NCBI RefSeq assembly: GCF_900141755.1
Contig: NZ_LT670844.1
Span: forward strand, 7,598,501-7,662,500
Source: Bradyrhizobium lablabi
GTDB taxonomy: Bacteria; Pseudomonadota; Alphaproteobacteria; Rhizobiales; Xanthobacteraceae
Direction: 5' to 3'
Length of the DNA stretch: 64,000 nucleotides
The translations under genes and the position numbers were made by a program. The notes beneath the pieces were generated by a model. The model had not been told where the DNA came from. It was given only the letters and a program-made list of their open reading frames with translations, and did no database searches. Of the stretch, positions 20,336-28,369 are shown in pieces; the stretch's first letter is position 1; the number at the start of each line of letters is the position of its first letter.

Positions 20336-20790
20336 TGGAGGCAGCGGTCCGATTCGAGCTTGTGGACATCAACGAGATTCTCAAGACGCTTCCGCATCGC
20401 TATCCGATGCTGCTGATCGATCGGGTCATCAATATCCGTACCGATTACTCAGGCATCGGCGTCAAGAACGTCACCTTCAACGAACCGCCGTTCCTCGGTC
20501 ATTTTCCAGACCGCCCGGTCTATCCCGGCGTGATGATGATCGAAGCGATGGCGCAGACCGCCGGCGTGATCGGTATCAAATCGGTCGAGGGCACCGAAAA
20601 GCCGCGCGCGGTTTATTTTCTCACCATCGACAAGTGCAAATTCCGTAAGCCCGTGATGCCCGGCGACACCATCGAATATCACATGCGCTCGATCGGCCGG
20701 CGCAAGACCATGTGGTGGTTTCACGGCGACGCCAAGGTCAGCGGCGCAACGGTGGCAGAGGCCGACGTCGGCGCGATGCTGACGGACTGA
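20335..20790 (+). CDS. fabZ: 3-hydroxyacyl-ACP dehydratase FabZ
   Basis: Hot-dog fold dehydratase of fatty-acid elongation; its substrate is also the acyl donor of LpxA, explaining its place in the lipid A cluster. The active-site His is in [13 protein letters not shown] (residues about 19-31) and the Glu in [14 protein letters not shown]. 151 residues. The ATG at 20335 overlaps the lpxD stop; a longer upstream frame is not needed. Confidence 0.97.
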   Translation: MEAAVRFELVDINEILKTLPHRYPMLLIDRVINIRTDYSGIGVKNVTFNEPPFLGHFPDRPVYPGVMMIEAMAQTAGVIGIKSVEGTEKPRAVYFLTIDKCKFRKPVMPGDTIEYHMRSIGRRKTMWWFHGDAKVSGATVAEADVGAMLTD

Positions 20791-20939
20791 TAGGGCGGCG
20801 ACCGGTCTCGGGACGGCCAATCGGCATTAACGAAATACGGCGTAACCATACGTCACTAGACACCATCGGCATGTCGCGGTAACCACCTGAAAACCCAACA
20901 TTTTAGCGACCGGCGCATAGCCAATTCTGGACCCATTCG

Positions 20940-21746
20940 ATGAGCATGATCGATCCCACCGCGCGGATTGAAGATGGCGCTGTGATCGGCGAGGGTACCT
21001 CTGTTGGTCCCTATTGCATGATCGGCCCGCACGTCGTGATCGGCAACAACTGCAAGCTGATCGGGCATGTGCATATCACCGCGCAGACCACGATCGGCGA
21101 TGACTGCACGATCTATCCGTTCGTCTCATTGGGCACGCCGCCACAAGCGCTGAGCTATCGCGGCGAACTGACGAGACTCGAGATCGGCCAGGGCTGCACC
21201 ATCCGCGAACAGGTGACCATGAACGCCGGCAGTGTCGGCGGCGGCGGCGTTACCCGCGTTGGCGACCGCGGTTATTTCATGAACTGCAGCCATGTCGGTC
21301 ACGACTGCCAGGTCGGCAATGACGTGATCTTCGCGACTTCGGCGACGCTCGGCGGCCACTGCGAGATTGGCGATTTTGTCTTTATCGGCGGATTGTCCGC
21401 GGTGCATCAGTTCACCCGGATCGGACCGCAGGTGATGGTCGGCGGCGTCTGCGGCGTGCGCGGCGACGTGATCCCGTTCGGCCTCGTCAACGGCCAATAT
21501 GCGAGCCTCGAGGGTCTCAACATCATCGGCATGAAGCGCCGCAAGTTTACCCGCGAGCGGCTCGCCACGGTACGCGCGTTCTATCAAAAGCTGTTTCACG
21601 GGCCGGGCATTTTTGCCGAAAGGCTCAGTGAAGTGCAGCCGCTGGCTGCCGAAGACCCCGCGATCGCGGAGATCCTGGCCTTCATCGCCGGCGGCCAGCA
21701 CCGGGCGCTGTGTCTTCCCGCCGACGGCGGCAACCGACTGGGATGA
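20940..21746 (+). CDS. lpxA: UDP-N-acetylglucosamine O-acyltransferase
   Basis: First enzyme of lipid A synthesis, acylating UDP-GlcNAc. Hexapeptide beta-helix from residue 3 (IDPTARIEDGAVIGEG) to about 190. The catalytic-histidine region is NCSHVGHDCQVGND, and the helical C-terminal domain contains FYQKLFHGPG. 268 residues. The 149 bp between fabZ and lpxA hold no other gene that I can see. Confidence 0.97.
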   Translation: MSMIDPTARIEDGAVIGEGTSVGPYCMIGPHVVIGNNCKLIGHVHITAQTTIGDDCTIYPFVSLGTPPQALSYRGELTRLEIGQGCTIREQVTMNAGSVGGGGVTRVGDRGYFMNCSHVGHDCQVGNDVIFATSATLGGHCEIGDFVFIGGLSAVHQFTRIGPQVMVGGVCGVRGDVIPFGLVNGQYASLEGLNIIGMKRRKFTRERLATVRAFYQKLFHGPGIFAERLSEVQPLAAEDPAIAEILAFIAGGQHRALCLPADGGNRLG

Positions 21747-21762
21747 CGAGGTCGCCGGAGCC

Positions 21763-22656
21763 ATGACCGCCAATACTTTGGAGACTTCAAAGGCTTTGGA
21801 GAGTTCAAAGGCTTTGGAGATTTCATCACCGGTCGGCCTGATCGCGGCAGGCGGCGTCATGCCGTTCGCGGTCGCCGATTCGCTTGCCGCGCGCGGCATC
21901 GATCCCGTCCTGTTTGCGCTGAGGGGGGCCTGCGATCCGGTGGCGGTAGCGCGTTTTCGCCATCACTGGATTTCGGTCGGCCAGCTCGGCCGCGCGATCA
22001 AACTGTTTCGCAGCGAGAACTGCCGCGACCTCGTGTTCATCGGCACGCTGGTGCGGCCGGCATTGTCGGAGATCAGGCTGGATTGGGGGACGCTTCGGGT
22101 CATCGGCCGGGTGTGGGCCGCGTTCCGGGGCGGGGACGATCATCTGCTCTCCGGGATCGGCCGCATTTTCGAACAAGACGGTTTCCGCATGGTCGGGATC
22201 AGGGACGTCGCCCCGGACTTGCTGATGCCCGAGGGATGCCTCACGCGCGCAACCCCCGACCAGGATGCCGCCGCCGATATTTTGAGGGGACGCGAGGTGC
22301 TCCGCGCGCTCAGTCCGTTCGACATCGGCCAGGCCGCGGTCGTGATCGACGGTCATGTGGTCGCGGTGGAGGATATCGAGGGCACCGACGGATTGCTTAA
22401 GCGGGTGGCGCGGCTGCGCGGGGAAGGCCGCATCCGCGCTAGCTCCGGGCGCGGCGTGCTGGTGAAGGCGCCGAAGAGCGGCCAGGACCTGCGCTTCGAT
22501 CTTCCGACGGTCGGGCCGCGAACCGTCGAGGGCGCGGCGGCAGCAAAACTTGCCGGGATCGCGATCGTTGCCGGCAACACGGTTGTCGCCGAACCGCAGG
22601 CGGTGATCGAAGCCGCTGACGCGGCAGGCCTGTTCGTGACCGGTTTGCCCGCGTGA
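21763..22656 (+). CDS. lpxI: UDP-2,3-diacylglucosamine pyrophosphatase LpxI
   Basis: Cuts UDP-2,3-diacylglucosamine to lipid X and UMP, the role LpxH plays in gammaproteobacteria. 297 residues from ATG 21763, 16 bp after lpxA; the longer upstream frame overlaps lpxA. The N-terminal domain has PVGLIAAGGVMPFAVAD. The C-terminal catalytic domain has DIGQAAVVIDGHVVAVEDIEGTD (starting near residue 180) and GRGVLVKAPKSGQDLRFDLPT. Residues 6-19 are a short internal repeat (ETSKALESSKALEIS) from duplicated DNA. The stop overlaps the lpxB ATG. Confidence 0.93.
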   Translation: MTANTLETSKALESSKALEISSPVGLIAAGGVMPFAVADSLAARGIDPVLFALRGACDPVAVARFRHHWISVGQLGRAIKLFRSENCRDLVFIGTLVRPALSEIRLDWGTLRVIGRVWAAFRGGDDHLLSGIGRIFEQDGFRMVGIRDVAPDLLMPEGCLTRATPDQDAAADILRGREVLRALSPFDIGQAAVVIDGHVVAVEDIEGTDGLLKRVARLRGEGRIRASSGRGVLVKAPKSGQDLRFDLPTVGPRTVEGAAAAKLAGIAIVAGNTVVAEPQAVIEAADAAGLFVTGLPA

Positions 22657-23846
22657 TGCAGGCGCGAACAACCACGGACGTCGCGCGCAAGATATTCCTG
22701 GTCGCGACCGAGGAATCCGGCGACCGCCTCGGCGCCGGGCTGATGAAAATATTGCGCCAGCGTCTCGGCGGCGCGGTGTGGTTCGAAGGCGTCGGCGGCC
22801 AACAGATGAAGCGCGAGGGATTGACGTCGCTGTTTCCGATCGAGGAATTGTCGATCATCGGTTTCGCCGGCGTCGTCAGGCAATTGCCGAAGATCCTGCG
22901 CCTGATCCGGACGACTACCGCGGCGGTGACGGAGACCTCGCCCGACATTCTGGTGATCATCGACAGTCCGGATTTTACCCATCGCGTGGCACGGCGCGTC
23001 CGTGCCCGCGATCCCTTAATTCCCATCATCGACTACGTATCGCCATCGGTCTGGGCGTGGCGGCCCGGCCGCGCGCGCGCGATGCGCACCTATATCGATC
23101 ACGTCCTTGGCCTGTTGCCGTTCGAGCCGGCGGAATATTCAAGGCTGCGCGGTCCGCCCTGCAGCTATGTCGGCCATCCCCTGACCGAGCAGATCGCAAC
23201 GCTGCGGCCGAACCCCGATGAGCAGCGGCGGCGGAGCGCGGCGCCGCCGGTTCTGCTGGTGCTTCCCGGCAGCCGCCGCAGCGAGATCAGGCATCATTTG
23301 GCGGTGTTCGGCGAGACGCTGGACCGGCTCAAGGCGGAAGGCACAGCGTTCGAACCGGTCCTGCCGACCATGCCGCATTTGCAGGAAGCGGTTCGCGAGG
23401 GAGTCAAAAACTGGAAGGTCGAGCCGCGGATCGCGATCGGCGAGCAGGAAAAGCGGTCGGCATTCCGGATCGCCCGCGCCGCACTTGCCAAGTCGGGCAC
23501 GGTGACGCTCGAACTTGCGCTCGCGGGCGTGCCGATGGTCACGGCCTACAAGGTCGGCGCCGTCGAGGCGTGGATCCTGCGCCGCGCGATCCGCACAAGT
23601 TCGGTCATCCTTGCCAACCTCGTGGTCGGCGAAAATGTCGTTCCCGAATTTTTGCAGGAGGAATGCACGGCCGAGAAGCTGTCGCGGGCGCTGCGCGAGG
23701 TGCTTGAGGAGTCTCCCTTGCGACAGCGGCAGGTCGAAGCGTTTGCAAAAATCGACACCATCATGTCGACCGGCGATCAGCCGCCGAGCGTGCGGGCCGC
23801 CGACATCGTGCTGGCGACGATGCGGAAGGCGCGGCGCGCGAGTTAG
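22656..23846 (+). CDS. lpxB: Lipid-A-disaccharide synthase
   Basis: Glycosyltransferase (GT19) joining UDP-diacylglucosamine with lipid X. ATG 22656 overlaps the lpxI stop (TGATG); a GTG three bases earlier is also possible. N-terminal domain with FLVATEESGDRLGAGLM, then DSPDFTHRVARRVR, YVSPSVWAWRPGRA, and the UDP-binding region LLVLPGSRRSEIRHH and AKSGTVTLELAL. 396 residues. Last gene of the lipid A cluster. Confidence 0.97.
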   Translation: MQARTTTDVARKIFLVATEESGDRLGAGLMKILRQRLGGAVWFEGVGGQQMKREGLTSLFPIEELSIIGFAGVVRQLPKILRLIRTTTAAVTETSPDILVIIDSPDFTHRVARRVRARDPLIPIIDYVSPSVWAWRPGRARAMRTYIDHVLGLLPFEPAEYSRLRGPPCSYVGHPLTEQIATLRPNPDEQRRRSAAPPVLLVLPGSRRSEIRHHLAVFGETLDRLKAEGTAFEPVLPTMPHLQEAVREGVKNWKVEPRIAIGEQEKRSAFRIARAALAKSGTVTLELALAGVPMVTAYKVGAVEAWILRRAIRTSSVILANLVVGENVVPEFLQEECTAEKLSRALREVLEESPLRQRQVEAFAKIDTIMSTGDQPPSVRAADIVLATMRKARRAS

Positions 23847-23903
23847 TAATCCGTCATCCTGAGGAGGCTGAACGGAAATGCATCCAGCATTTGACTCGAT
23901 ATT

Positions 23904-23996
23904 TCGTCATGGCCGGGCTTGTCCCGGCCATCCACGTCTTTCTCGTCTAGATACCACAAAGACGTGGATGCCCGGGGACAAGCCCGGGCATGACGA
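23904..23996. repeat. 93-bp palindromic intergenic repeat
   Basis: Long imperfect inverted repeat, arms TCGTCATGGCCGGGCTTG and CAAGCCCGGGCATGACGA with internal CCACGTCTTT / AAAGACGTGG. It sits between lpxB and the convergent AraC gene and could form a hairpin that ends transcription from both sides. Related to the palindrome at 46286-46426 in the CCCGG-rich arms. Confidence 0.8.
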
Positions 23997-24005
23997 GTTT
24001 CGCGA

Positions 24006-24992
24006 TCAGCCTTTTATTGCCACGCCCTGCGCCCGCACCTCCGAGGGCGTCATGCCGAACTGCCGGCGAAAAACGCGATTGAAATAAGAGAGATCGCCAA
24101 ACCCGCATTCATAGGCGATGGCGCTGATCGTGTGTCCGGCGCGGGCGGGATTACGCAATTTGCGCAGAACCAAGGCGAGCCGCCGGCCGGTGACAAAGTC
24201 GGAGAATGTCGTTTGCTCGCCCGCAAACAGCATACGGAGGTAACGCGGGGTGATGCCGTGGCGGTCGCAAACAACCTCAATCGAGAGATTGCGGCTGAGC
24301 AGATTTCCCAGGATGTCGCTCTTGATCGCGCTCAGCCGCGCCGCCGGGATGCCGCGGCCCCTGGCGACCTCGATCGCGTCGCGTGTCCCGCCAACCGCTG
24401 CGGCAACGAGATCGTAGATGTGGTCGACGACTATTCGTTGAAATTCCGGCCGCAACGGTCCGCCGGTATTCTGCAAGATGCCGGCGTAGTTGATCAATAG
24501 GCGCAGCGCGTCGCAACCGGGCGGAATCGGCCGCATGACGGCATCGTCTGCATTTGGGACAAGCGGGCCGATCGCCGCGCGCGGCAAGTTGAGCATAAGA
24601 ATGCGATGATCCGGCGTCGGCCAGGTGACTACAGCGATCTCGCCGAGCGTAACGAGCGTCGCCGCCCGCTCATCGAGCACGAACTGCTGACCTCGTTGCG
24701 TCACGAGGCTCGGGCTTTGCAGGTTCATGATCATGACAAGGTCATCGCGGCCGTCGGCGAGAAGCTCGGGGGTTCGCCATGCGCGCATGCCGCCGCCCAC
24801 GTTCAACGACATCGAGGCGCCGCCGAGCGATCGGATCCGGATCGTCATGGCGGAACGAAATCCGGCGTCCGGCAGCGGCTCGATGTCAAGCCCGAAAACA
24901 CTGCGCCCGAACTGCCCGCGAACGATCGCGACGCCGTCGCGTTCGAGAGAATTCTCTGTCGAATACCGAATGATGTCTGAGTTCTGCTGCAT
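24006..24992 (-). CDS. AraC-family transcriptional regulator, copy 1 of a pair
   Basis: 328 residues from MQQNSDIIRYSTEN (an ATG one codon earlier is equally possible). The N-terminal region (1 to about 185) is a putative sensing domain. The C-terminus (about 225-325) is a two-HTH AraC domain with LSIEVVCDRHGITPRYL, SAIAYECGFGDLSYFNRVF and RRQFGMTPSEVR. A paralogue lies at 26053-27033. Over the last 140 residues I count nine differences, while the N-terminal halves diverge much more. It is divergent from a pair of small secreted peptide genes. The 240-bp gap contains 20-bp direct repeats that are likely binding sites. Confidence 0.92.
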   Translation of the reverse strand: MQQNSDIIRYSTENSLERDGVAIVRGQFGRSVFGLDIEPLPDAGFRSAMTIRIRSLGGASMSLNVGGGMRAWRTPELLADGRDDLVMIMNLQSPSLVTQRGQQFVLDERAATLVTLGEIAVVTWPTPDHRILMLNLPRAAIGPLVPNADDAVMRPIPPGCDALRLLINYAGILQNTGGPLRPEFQRIVVDHIYDLVAAAVGGTRDAIEVARGRGIPAARLSAIKSDILGNLLSRNLSIEVVCDRHGITPRYLRMLFAGEQTTFSDFVTGRRLALVLRKLRNPARAGHTISAIAYECGFGDLSYFNRVFRRQFGMTPSEVRAQGVAIKG

Positions 24993-25233
24993 CAACCATC
25001 AACACCGCTGAACCCGGGTCAACACCGATGAACCCGGATTATTCTCTTCAAATGAGTGCGATGCATCAAAAAGCGCGTGAGATTTCCTTTTAGTCCGTAT
25101 GTACTTCCGCCGAGTCCAAGCCAGGAGCGCGCGGACGTGGTTTGGAGGGTGTGCAGGCCTTTTCGGCCATAGCTTCGAACCTGTGCCCGATCTGGCGCTG
25201 CGTCAAACCTGTATGATGCAATGGAGATTTCGG
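24993..25233. promoter_or_regulatory. Divergent control region 1 with 20-bp direct repeats
   Basis: The region between the AraC gene and the first peptide gene holds two tandem 20-bp units (24999-25018 and 25019-25038) with the core AACACCGMTGAACCCGG. A short GGCC-TTTTC-GGCC hairpin occurs near 25157, and GGAGATTTCGG precedes the peptide ATG. Nearly the whole segment is repeated at 27034-27282. AraC proteins usually bind direct repeats, so these units are the best operator candidates. Confidence 0.6.
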
Positions 25234-25428
25234 ATGACACATAAGATCGTGAAGATGATGTTGACGGGTGTTGCGCTCGCCGTGCTCGGAGCGGCGCCAG
25301 CTTTGGCCGATCCCGGGCTCGGGACTACCAACGCGCGGTCCACCAACTTGCTCAGCACTAACGCACAGTCGACCAATTCCGCGGGCGAGTTCGGCCGCGT
25401 GGTTGCGGTCGAACTTCCGCGCCGTTAA
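25234..25428 (+). CDS. Small secreted repeat peptide, D type, copy 1
   Basis: 64 residues. Start MTHKIVKMMLTGVALAV follows GGAGATTTCGG. A signal peptide ends at ALA (residue 25), leaving a predicted mature peptide of 39 residues beginning DPGLGTTNARSTN. The middle has a five-residue pattern (N-A-R-S-T, N-L-L-S-T, N-A-Q-S-T) and the end is SAGEFGRVVAVELPRR. No cysteines in the mature part. First gene of a two-gene unit with the Q-type peptide at 25458. Function unknown; exported by inference. Confidence 0.8.
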   Translation: MTHKIVKMMLTGVALAVLGAAPALADPGLGTTNARSTNLLSTNAQSTNSAGEFGRVVAVELPRR

Positions 25429-25457
25429 GCGCAGCACGCGATAAACGGAGATTTCGG

Positions 25458-25661
25458 ATGACACATAAGATCGTGAAGATGATGTTGACGGGTGCCGCGT
25501 TCGCCATGCTGGCAGCGGCGCCAGCTTTGGCCCAGTGCCCGACGTGCGGGCTCGGGACATACAATGGGCTGTCCACCAACTTGCTCAGCACTAACGCACA
25601 GTCGACCAATTCCGCCGGCGCGCTCGGCCGCGTGGTTGCGGTCGAACTTCCGCGCCGTTAA
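25458..25661 (+). CDS. Small secreted repeat peptide, Q type, copy 1
   Basis: 67 residues, 29 bp after the D-type gene and using the same ACGGAGATTTCGG leader. The signal peptide (MTHKIVKMMLTGAAFAML ... ALA) is followed by QCPTCGLGTYNG with a CxxC motif, then NLLSTNAQSTNS and the common end GRVVAVELPRR. The first residues and the last 20 codons are nearly the same as in the D-type gene, so D and Q arose by duplication. A terminator follows at 25676. Confidence 0.8.
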   Translation: MTHKIVKMMLTGAAFAMLAAAPALAQCPTCGLGTYNGLSTNLLSTNAQSTNSAGALGRVVAVELPRR

Positions 25662-25675
25662 GCGCAGCACACGAC

Positions 25676-25710
25676 AAACGGGGTGGCCATCATCGCGACC
25701 GCCCCGTTTT
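25676..25710 (+). terminator. Rho-independent terminator of peptide unit 1
   Basis: AACGGGG (25677-25683) pairs with CCCCGTT (25702-25708) and a TTTT run follows. Almost identical hairpins end units 2 and 3. Confidence 0.85.
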
Positions 25711-25733
25711 CCTGGCGCGGCGAACGAATTAGC

Positions 25734-25962
25734 CTAGAGCCTGATGATTTTGAGTTGAATCGTCGCCTGCGCAAGTTCGATCACCTCGCCCCGCTCGCGG
25801 GGAGAGGTCGGATCGCGCAGCGATCCGGGTGAGGGGGATTCTCCGCATACGTTGTGCTTCAGCATTCGCGGAAACAGCCCCTCACCCCAACCCTCTCCCC
25901 GCGAAGAGCGGGGCGAGGGAGAAGTCACCGCTGCGCCTCAACCTAAAGTCATCACGCTCTAG
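25734..25962. mobile_element. MITE-like element, copy A (229 bp)
   Basis: Ends are 25-bp inverted repeats: CTAGAGCCTGATGATTTTGA... at 25734 and its complement ...AAAGTCATCACGCTCTAG ending 25962. The interior holds a second inverted pair (CTCGCCCCGCTC / GAGCGGGGCGAG) and no ORF of note. Copy B at 49526-49811 has the same ends and the same interior blocks in inverted order. It separates peptide unit 1 from AraC copy 2; the remaining bases to 26052 hold only a fragment of the CCTCATGGTGAGGAG repeat. Confidence 0.8.
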
Positions 25963-26052
25963 ACCTCATGGTGAGGAGCGCGGCAACGCCGCGCGCCAGC
26001 GTATGCCCGCCACGCCCGCATATAAGCTGATGCCTGAAAGTCTCGATCGGTA

Positions 26053-27033
26053 TCAGCGTCTTGTTGCGACACCCTGCGCCCGCACGTCCGAAGGCGTCAT
26101 GCCGAACTGGCGACGAAAAACGCGATTGAAATAAGAGAGATCGCCAAACCCGCATTCGTAGGCGACGGCACTGATCGTGTGTCCGGCGCGGTCGGGATTA
26201 CGCAATTTGCGCAGAACCAAGGCGAGCCGCCGGCCGGTGACAAAGTCGGAGAATGTCGTTTGCTCGCCCGCAAACAGCATGCGCAGGTAGCGCGGCGTAA
26301 TGCCGTGGCGGGCGCAGATAGTCTCAATCGAGAGATTGCGGCTGAGCAGATTTCCCAGGATGTCGCTTTTGATCGCGCTCAGCCGCGCCGCCGGGATGCC
26401 GCGGCCCCTGGCGACCTCGATCGCATCGCGTGTCCCGCCAACCGCTGCGGCAACGAGATCGTAGATGTGGTCGACGATGCATCGTTGCAATTCCGGCTGC
26501 AAAGGCGCGTCAATGTCCAGCAGGGCGCCGGCATATCGGATTAGCAGGCGGAGCGCCGTGCAATCCGGCGCAATCGGCCGTAACACGGCGTCGTCTGCAT
26601 TAGGCATAAGCGGGCCAATCGCGGCCCGCGGCAGGTTCACAATGAGGCTGCGATGGTTCGTTTGCGGTCGCAGGATTCCGCCGAATTCGCCGATCGTGCC
26701 GAGGGTAGCCGACCGCTCATCGAGCACGATCTCTTCGCCCCGTTGCGCAACGACACTCGGGCCTTGCAAGTTCATGATCATGATAAGGTCATCCCGGCCG
26801 TCGGCAAGGAACTCGCGGGTTCGCCATACGCGCACGCCGCTACCCACGTTGGAGGTGATCACGGCCCCCGGCAGCGACCGCATCGTCGAGGTCAATCTAA
26901 ATGGAACTTGCGGCAGCGCCGCGATGTCGAGCCCGAACTGGCTGCGCCCGAACTGCTCGCGAAAGATCGCGACGCGGTCGCGTTCGGGAAAATCCTCCGT
27001 CGAAAGCCGGATAATGCTTGAGTTCTGCTGCAT
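26053..27033 (-). CDS. AraC-family transcriptional regulator, copy 2 of a pair
   Basis: 326 residues, start MQQNSSIIRLSTEDF. The C-terminal DNA-binding domain has LSIETICARHGITPRYL and SAVAYECGFGDLSYFN and is nearly identical to that of copy 1 (24006-24992). The first ~185 residues (for example SLPGAVITSNVGSG, LRPQTNHRSLIVN) are clearly diverged. This suggests two regulators reading different signals but binding the same sites. Divergent from D-type peptide 2 across a control region that matches region 1. Confidence 0.92.
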   Translation of the reverse strand: MQQNSSIIRLSTEDFPERDRVAIFREQFGRSQFGLDIAALPQVPFRLTSTMRSLPGAVITSNVGSGVRVWRTREFLADGRDDLIMIMNLQGPSVVAQRGEEIVLDERSATLGTIGEFGGILRPQTNHRSLIVNLPRAAIGPLMPNADDAVLRPIAPDCTALRLLIRYAGALLDIDAPLQPELQRCIVDHIYDLVAAAVGGTRDAIEVARGRGIPAARLSAIKSDILGNLLSRNLSIETICARHGITPRYLRMLFAGEQTTFSDFVTGRRLALVLRKLRNPDRAGHTISAVAYECGFGDLSYFNRVFRRQFGMTPSDVRAQGVATRR

Positions 27034-27282
27034 TTCAACTCCGCTGAACCCGGGGTCAACACCGCTGAACCCGGATTATTCTCCTCAAATGAGTGCGATG
27101 CATCAAAAGATGCATCAAAAAACGTGCCAATTTCCTTTTAGTCCGTACGTACTTCCGTTGAGTCCAAGCCAGGAGCGCGCGGACGTGGTTTGGATGGGTG
27201 TGCGGGCCTTTTCGGCCACGGCTTCGAACCTGTGCCCGATCTGGCGCTGCATCAAACCTGTATGATGCAATGGAGATTTCGG
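27034..27282. promoter_or_regulatory. Divergent control region 2 with direct repeats
   Basis: Same organisation as region 1: tandem units at 27035-27055 and 27056-27075 with core CCGCTGAACCCGG, the GGCC-TTTTC-GGCC hairpin, and GGAGATTTCGG before the ATG. A small insertion duplicates GATGCATCAAAA near 27100. Confidence 0.6.
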
Positions 27283-27522
27283 ATGACAGACTACATAATG
27301 AATGTGGTGTTGGCGGGTGCCGCGCTCACCGTGCTCGGAGCGGCGCCAGCTTTGGCCGATCCCGGGCTCGGGACCACCAACGCGCTCTCCTTCAACACGC
27401 TCACCGCGAACGCGCTCAGCAGCAACTCGCTCACCACCAACACGCTCACCACTAACGCACAGTCGACCAATTCCGCCGGCGCACTCGGCCGCGTGGTTGC
27501 GGTCGAACTTCCGCGCCGTTAA
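27283..27522 (+). CDS. Small secreted repeat peptide, D type, copy 2 (expanded)
   Basis: 79 residues, the longest of the family. Signal peptide MTDYIMNVVLAGAALTV ... ALA, then DPGLGTTNA. The repeat region has six clean five-residue units (N-A-L-S-F, N-T-L-T-A, N-A-L-S-S, N-S-L-T-T, N-T-L-T-T, N-A-Q-S-T), 15 residues more than in copies 1 and 3. It ends SAGALGRVVAVELPRR. Gain or loss of 15-bp units explains the length difference. The pattern recalls pentapeptide-repeat proteins but with the N and A positions swapped. Confidence 0.8.
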   Translation: MTDYIMNVVLAGAALTVLGAAPALADPGLGTTNALSFNTLTANALSSNSLTTNTLTTNAQSTNSAGALGRVVAVELPRR

Positions 27523-27549
27523 GCGCAGCACACCGAATGGAGATTTCGG

Positions 27550-27753
27550 ATGACACATAAGATCGTGAAGATGATGTTGACGGGTGCCGCGTTCGCCATG
27601 TTGGCGGCGGCGCCAGCTTTGGCCCAGTGCCCGACGTGCGGGCTCGGGACCGTCAACGGGCTGTCCACCAACTTGCTCACCACTAACGCACAGTCGACCA
27701 ATTCCGCCGGCGAGCTCGGCCGCGTGGTTGCCGTCGAACTTCCGCGCCGCTAA
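27550..27753 (+). CDS. Small secreted repeat peptide, Q type, copy 2
   Basis: 67 residues, almost identical to Q-type copy 1: signal peptide, QCPTCGLGTVNG with CxxC, NLLTTNAQSTNS and the common GRVVAVELPRR end. It lies 27 bp after D-type copy 2 and before a terminator at 27768. Confidence 0.8.
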   Translation: MTHKIVKMMLTGAAFAMLAAAPALAQCPTCGLGTVNGLSTNLLTTNAQSTNSAGELGRVVAVELPRR

Positions 27754-27767
27754 GCGCAGCACACGAC

Positions 27768-27802
27768 CAACGGGGTGGCCATCATCGCGACCGCCCCGTT
27801 TT
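27768..27802 (+). terminator. Rho-independent terminator of peptide unit 2
   Basis: AACGGGG (27769-27775) with CCCCGTT (27794-27800), then TT. Same sequence as the terminator of unit 3. Confidence 0.85.
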
Positions 27803-27858
27803 CGTCTCCAACTGTGGGGGCGGCATGGCCGAACTTATGCCTCGGTCTGGCGCCGCAT

Positions 27859-27909
27859 CAAAACCTGTATCGTGCCAAAACCTGTATCGTGCCAAAACCT
27901 GTATCGTAC
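27859..27909 (+). repeat. Three 17-bp tandem repeats before D-type copy 3
   Basis: CAAAACCTGTATCGTGC occurs three times (27859, 27876, 27893; the last ends TAC). The other two units have one related copy (TCAAACCTGTATGATGC) at the same place, so this site has been amplified in unit 3 only. Unit 3 has no AraC gene of its own. Confidence 0.85.
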
Positions 27910-27927
27910 AATGGATGGAGATTTTCT

Positions 27928-28122
27928 ATGACACGTAAGATCATGAATGTGATGTTGACGGGTGTCGCGCTCGCCATGTTGGCGGCGGCGCCAGCTTTGG
28001 CCGATCCCGGGCTCGGGACTGCCAACGCGCGGTCCACCAACTTGCTCACCACTAACGCACAGTCGACCAATTCCGCCGGCGCACTCGGCCGCGTGGTTGC
28101 GGTCGAACTTCCGCGCCGCTAA
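27928..28122 (+). CDS. Small secreted repeat peptide, D type, copy 3
   Basis: 64 residues: MTRKIMNVMLTGVALAM ... ALA, then DPGLGTANARSTN, NLLTTNAQSTNS and SAGALGRVVAVELPRR. Preceded by GGAGATTTTCT and the triplicated 17-bp repeat. Followed after 29 bp by Q-type copy 3. Confidence 0.8.
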   Translation: MTRKIMNVMLTGVALAMLAAAPALADPGLGTANARSTNLLTTNAQSTNSAGALGRVVAVELPRR

Positions 28123-28151
28123 GCGCAGCACACGACAAACGGAGATTTCGG

Positions 28152-28355
28152 ATGACACATAAGATCGTGAAAATGATGTTGACGGGTGTCGCGCTCGCCA
28201 TGCTGGCAGCGGCGCCAGCTTTGGCCCAGGGCGTGCCGTCCGGGATCCTGACCCTCAACGGGCTCACCTCGAACATTTTGTCCACTAACGTGCAGTCCAC
28301 CAATTCCGCCGGCGAGTTCGGCCGCGTGGTTGCGGTCGAACTTCCGCGGCGTTAA
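28152..28355 (+). CDS. Small secreted repeat peptide, Q type, copy 3 (no CxxC)
   Basis: 67 residues. Signal peptide as in the others, but the mature part begins QGVPSGILTLNG instead of QCPTCGLG, so the CxxC pair is missing. The repeat reads TSNILSTNVQSTNS and the end is GEFGRVVAVELPRR. It is the most diverged Q copy and the one next to the ADYC-like gene. Confidence 0.8.
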   Translation: MTHKIVKMMLTGVALAMLAAAPALAQGVPSGILTLNGLTSNILSTNVQSTNSAGEFGRVVAVELPRR

Positions 28356-28369
28356 GCGCAGCACACGAC

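Noticed and set aside
27859..27909. 17-bp repeats as a CRISPR array
   Set aside because: Directly adjacent units without spacers and no cas genes.
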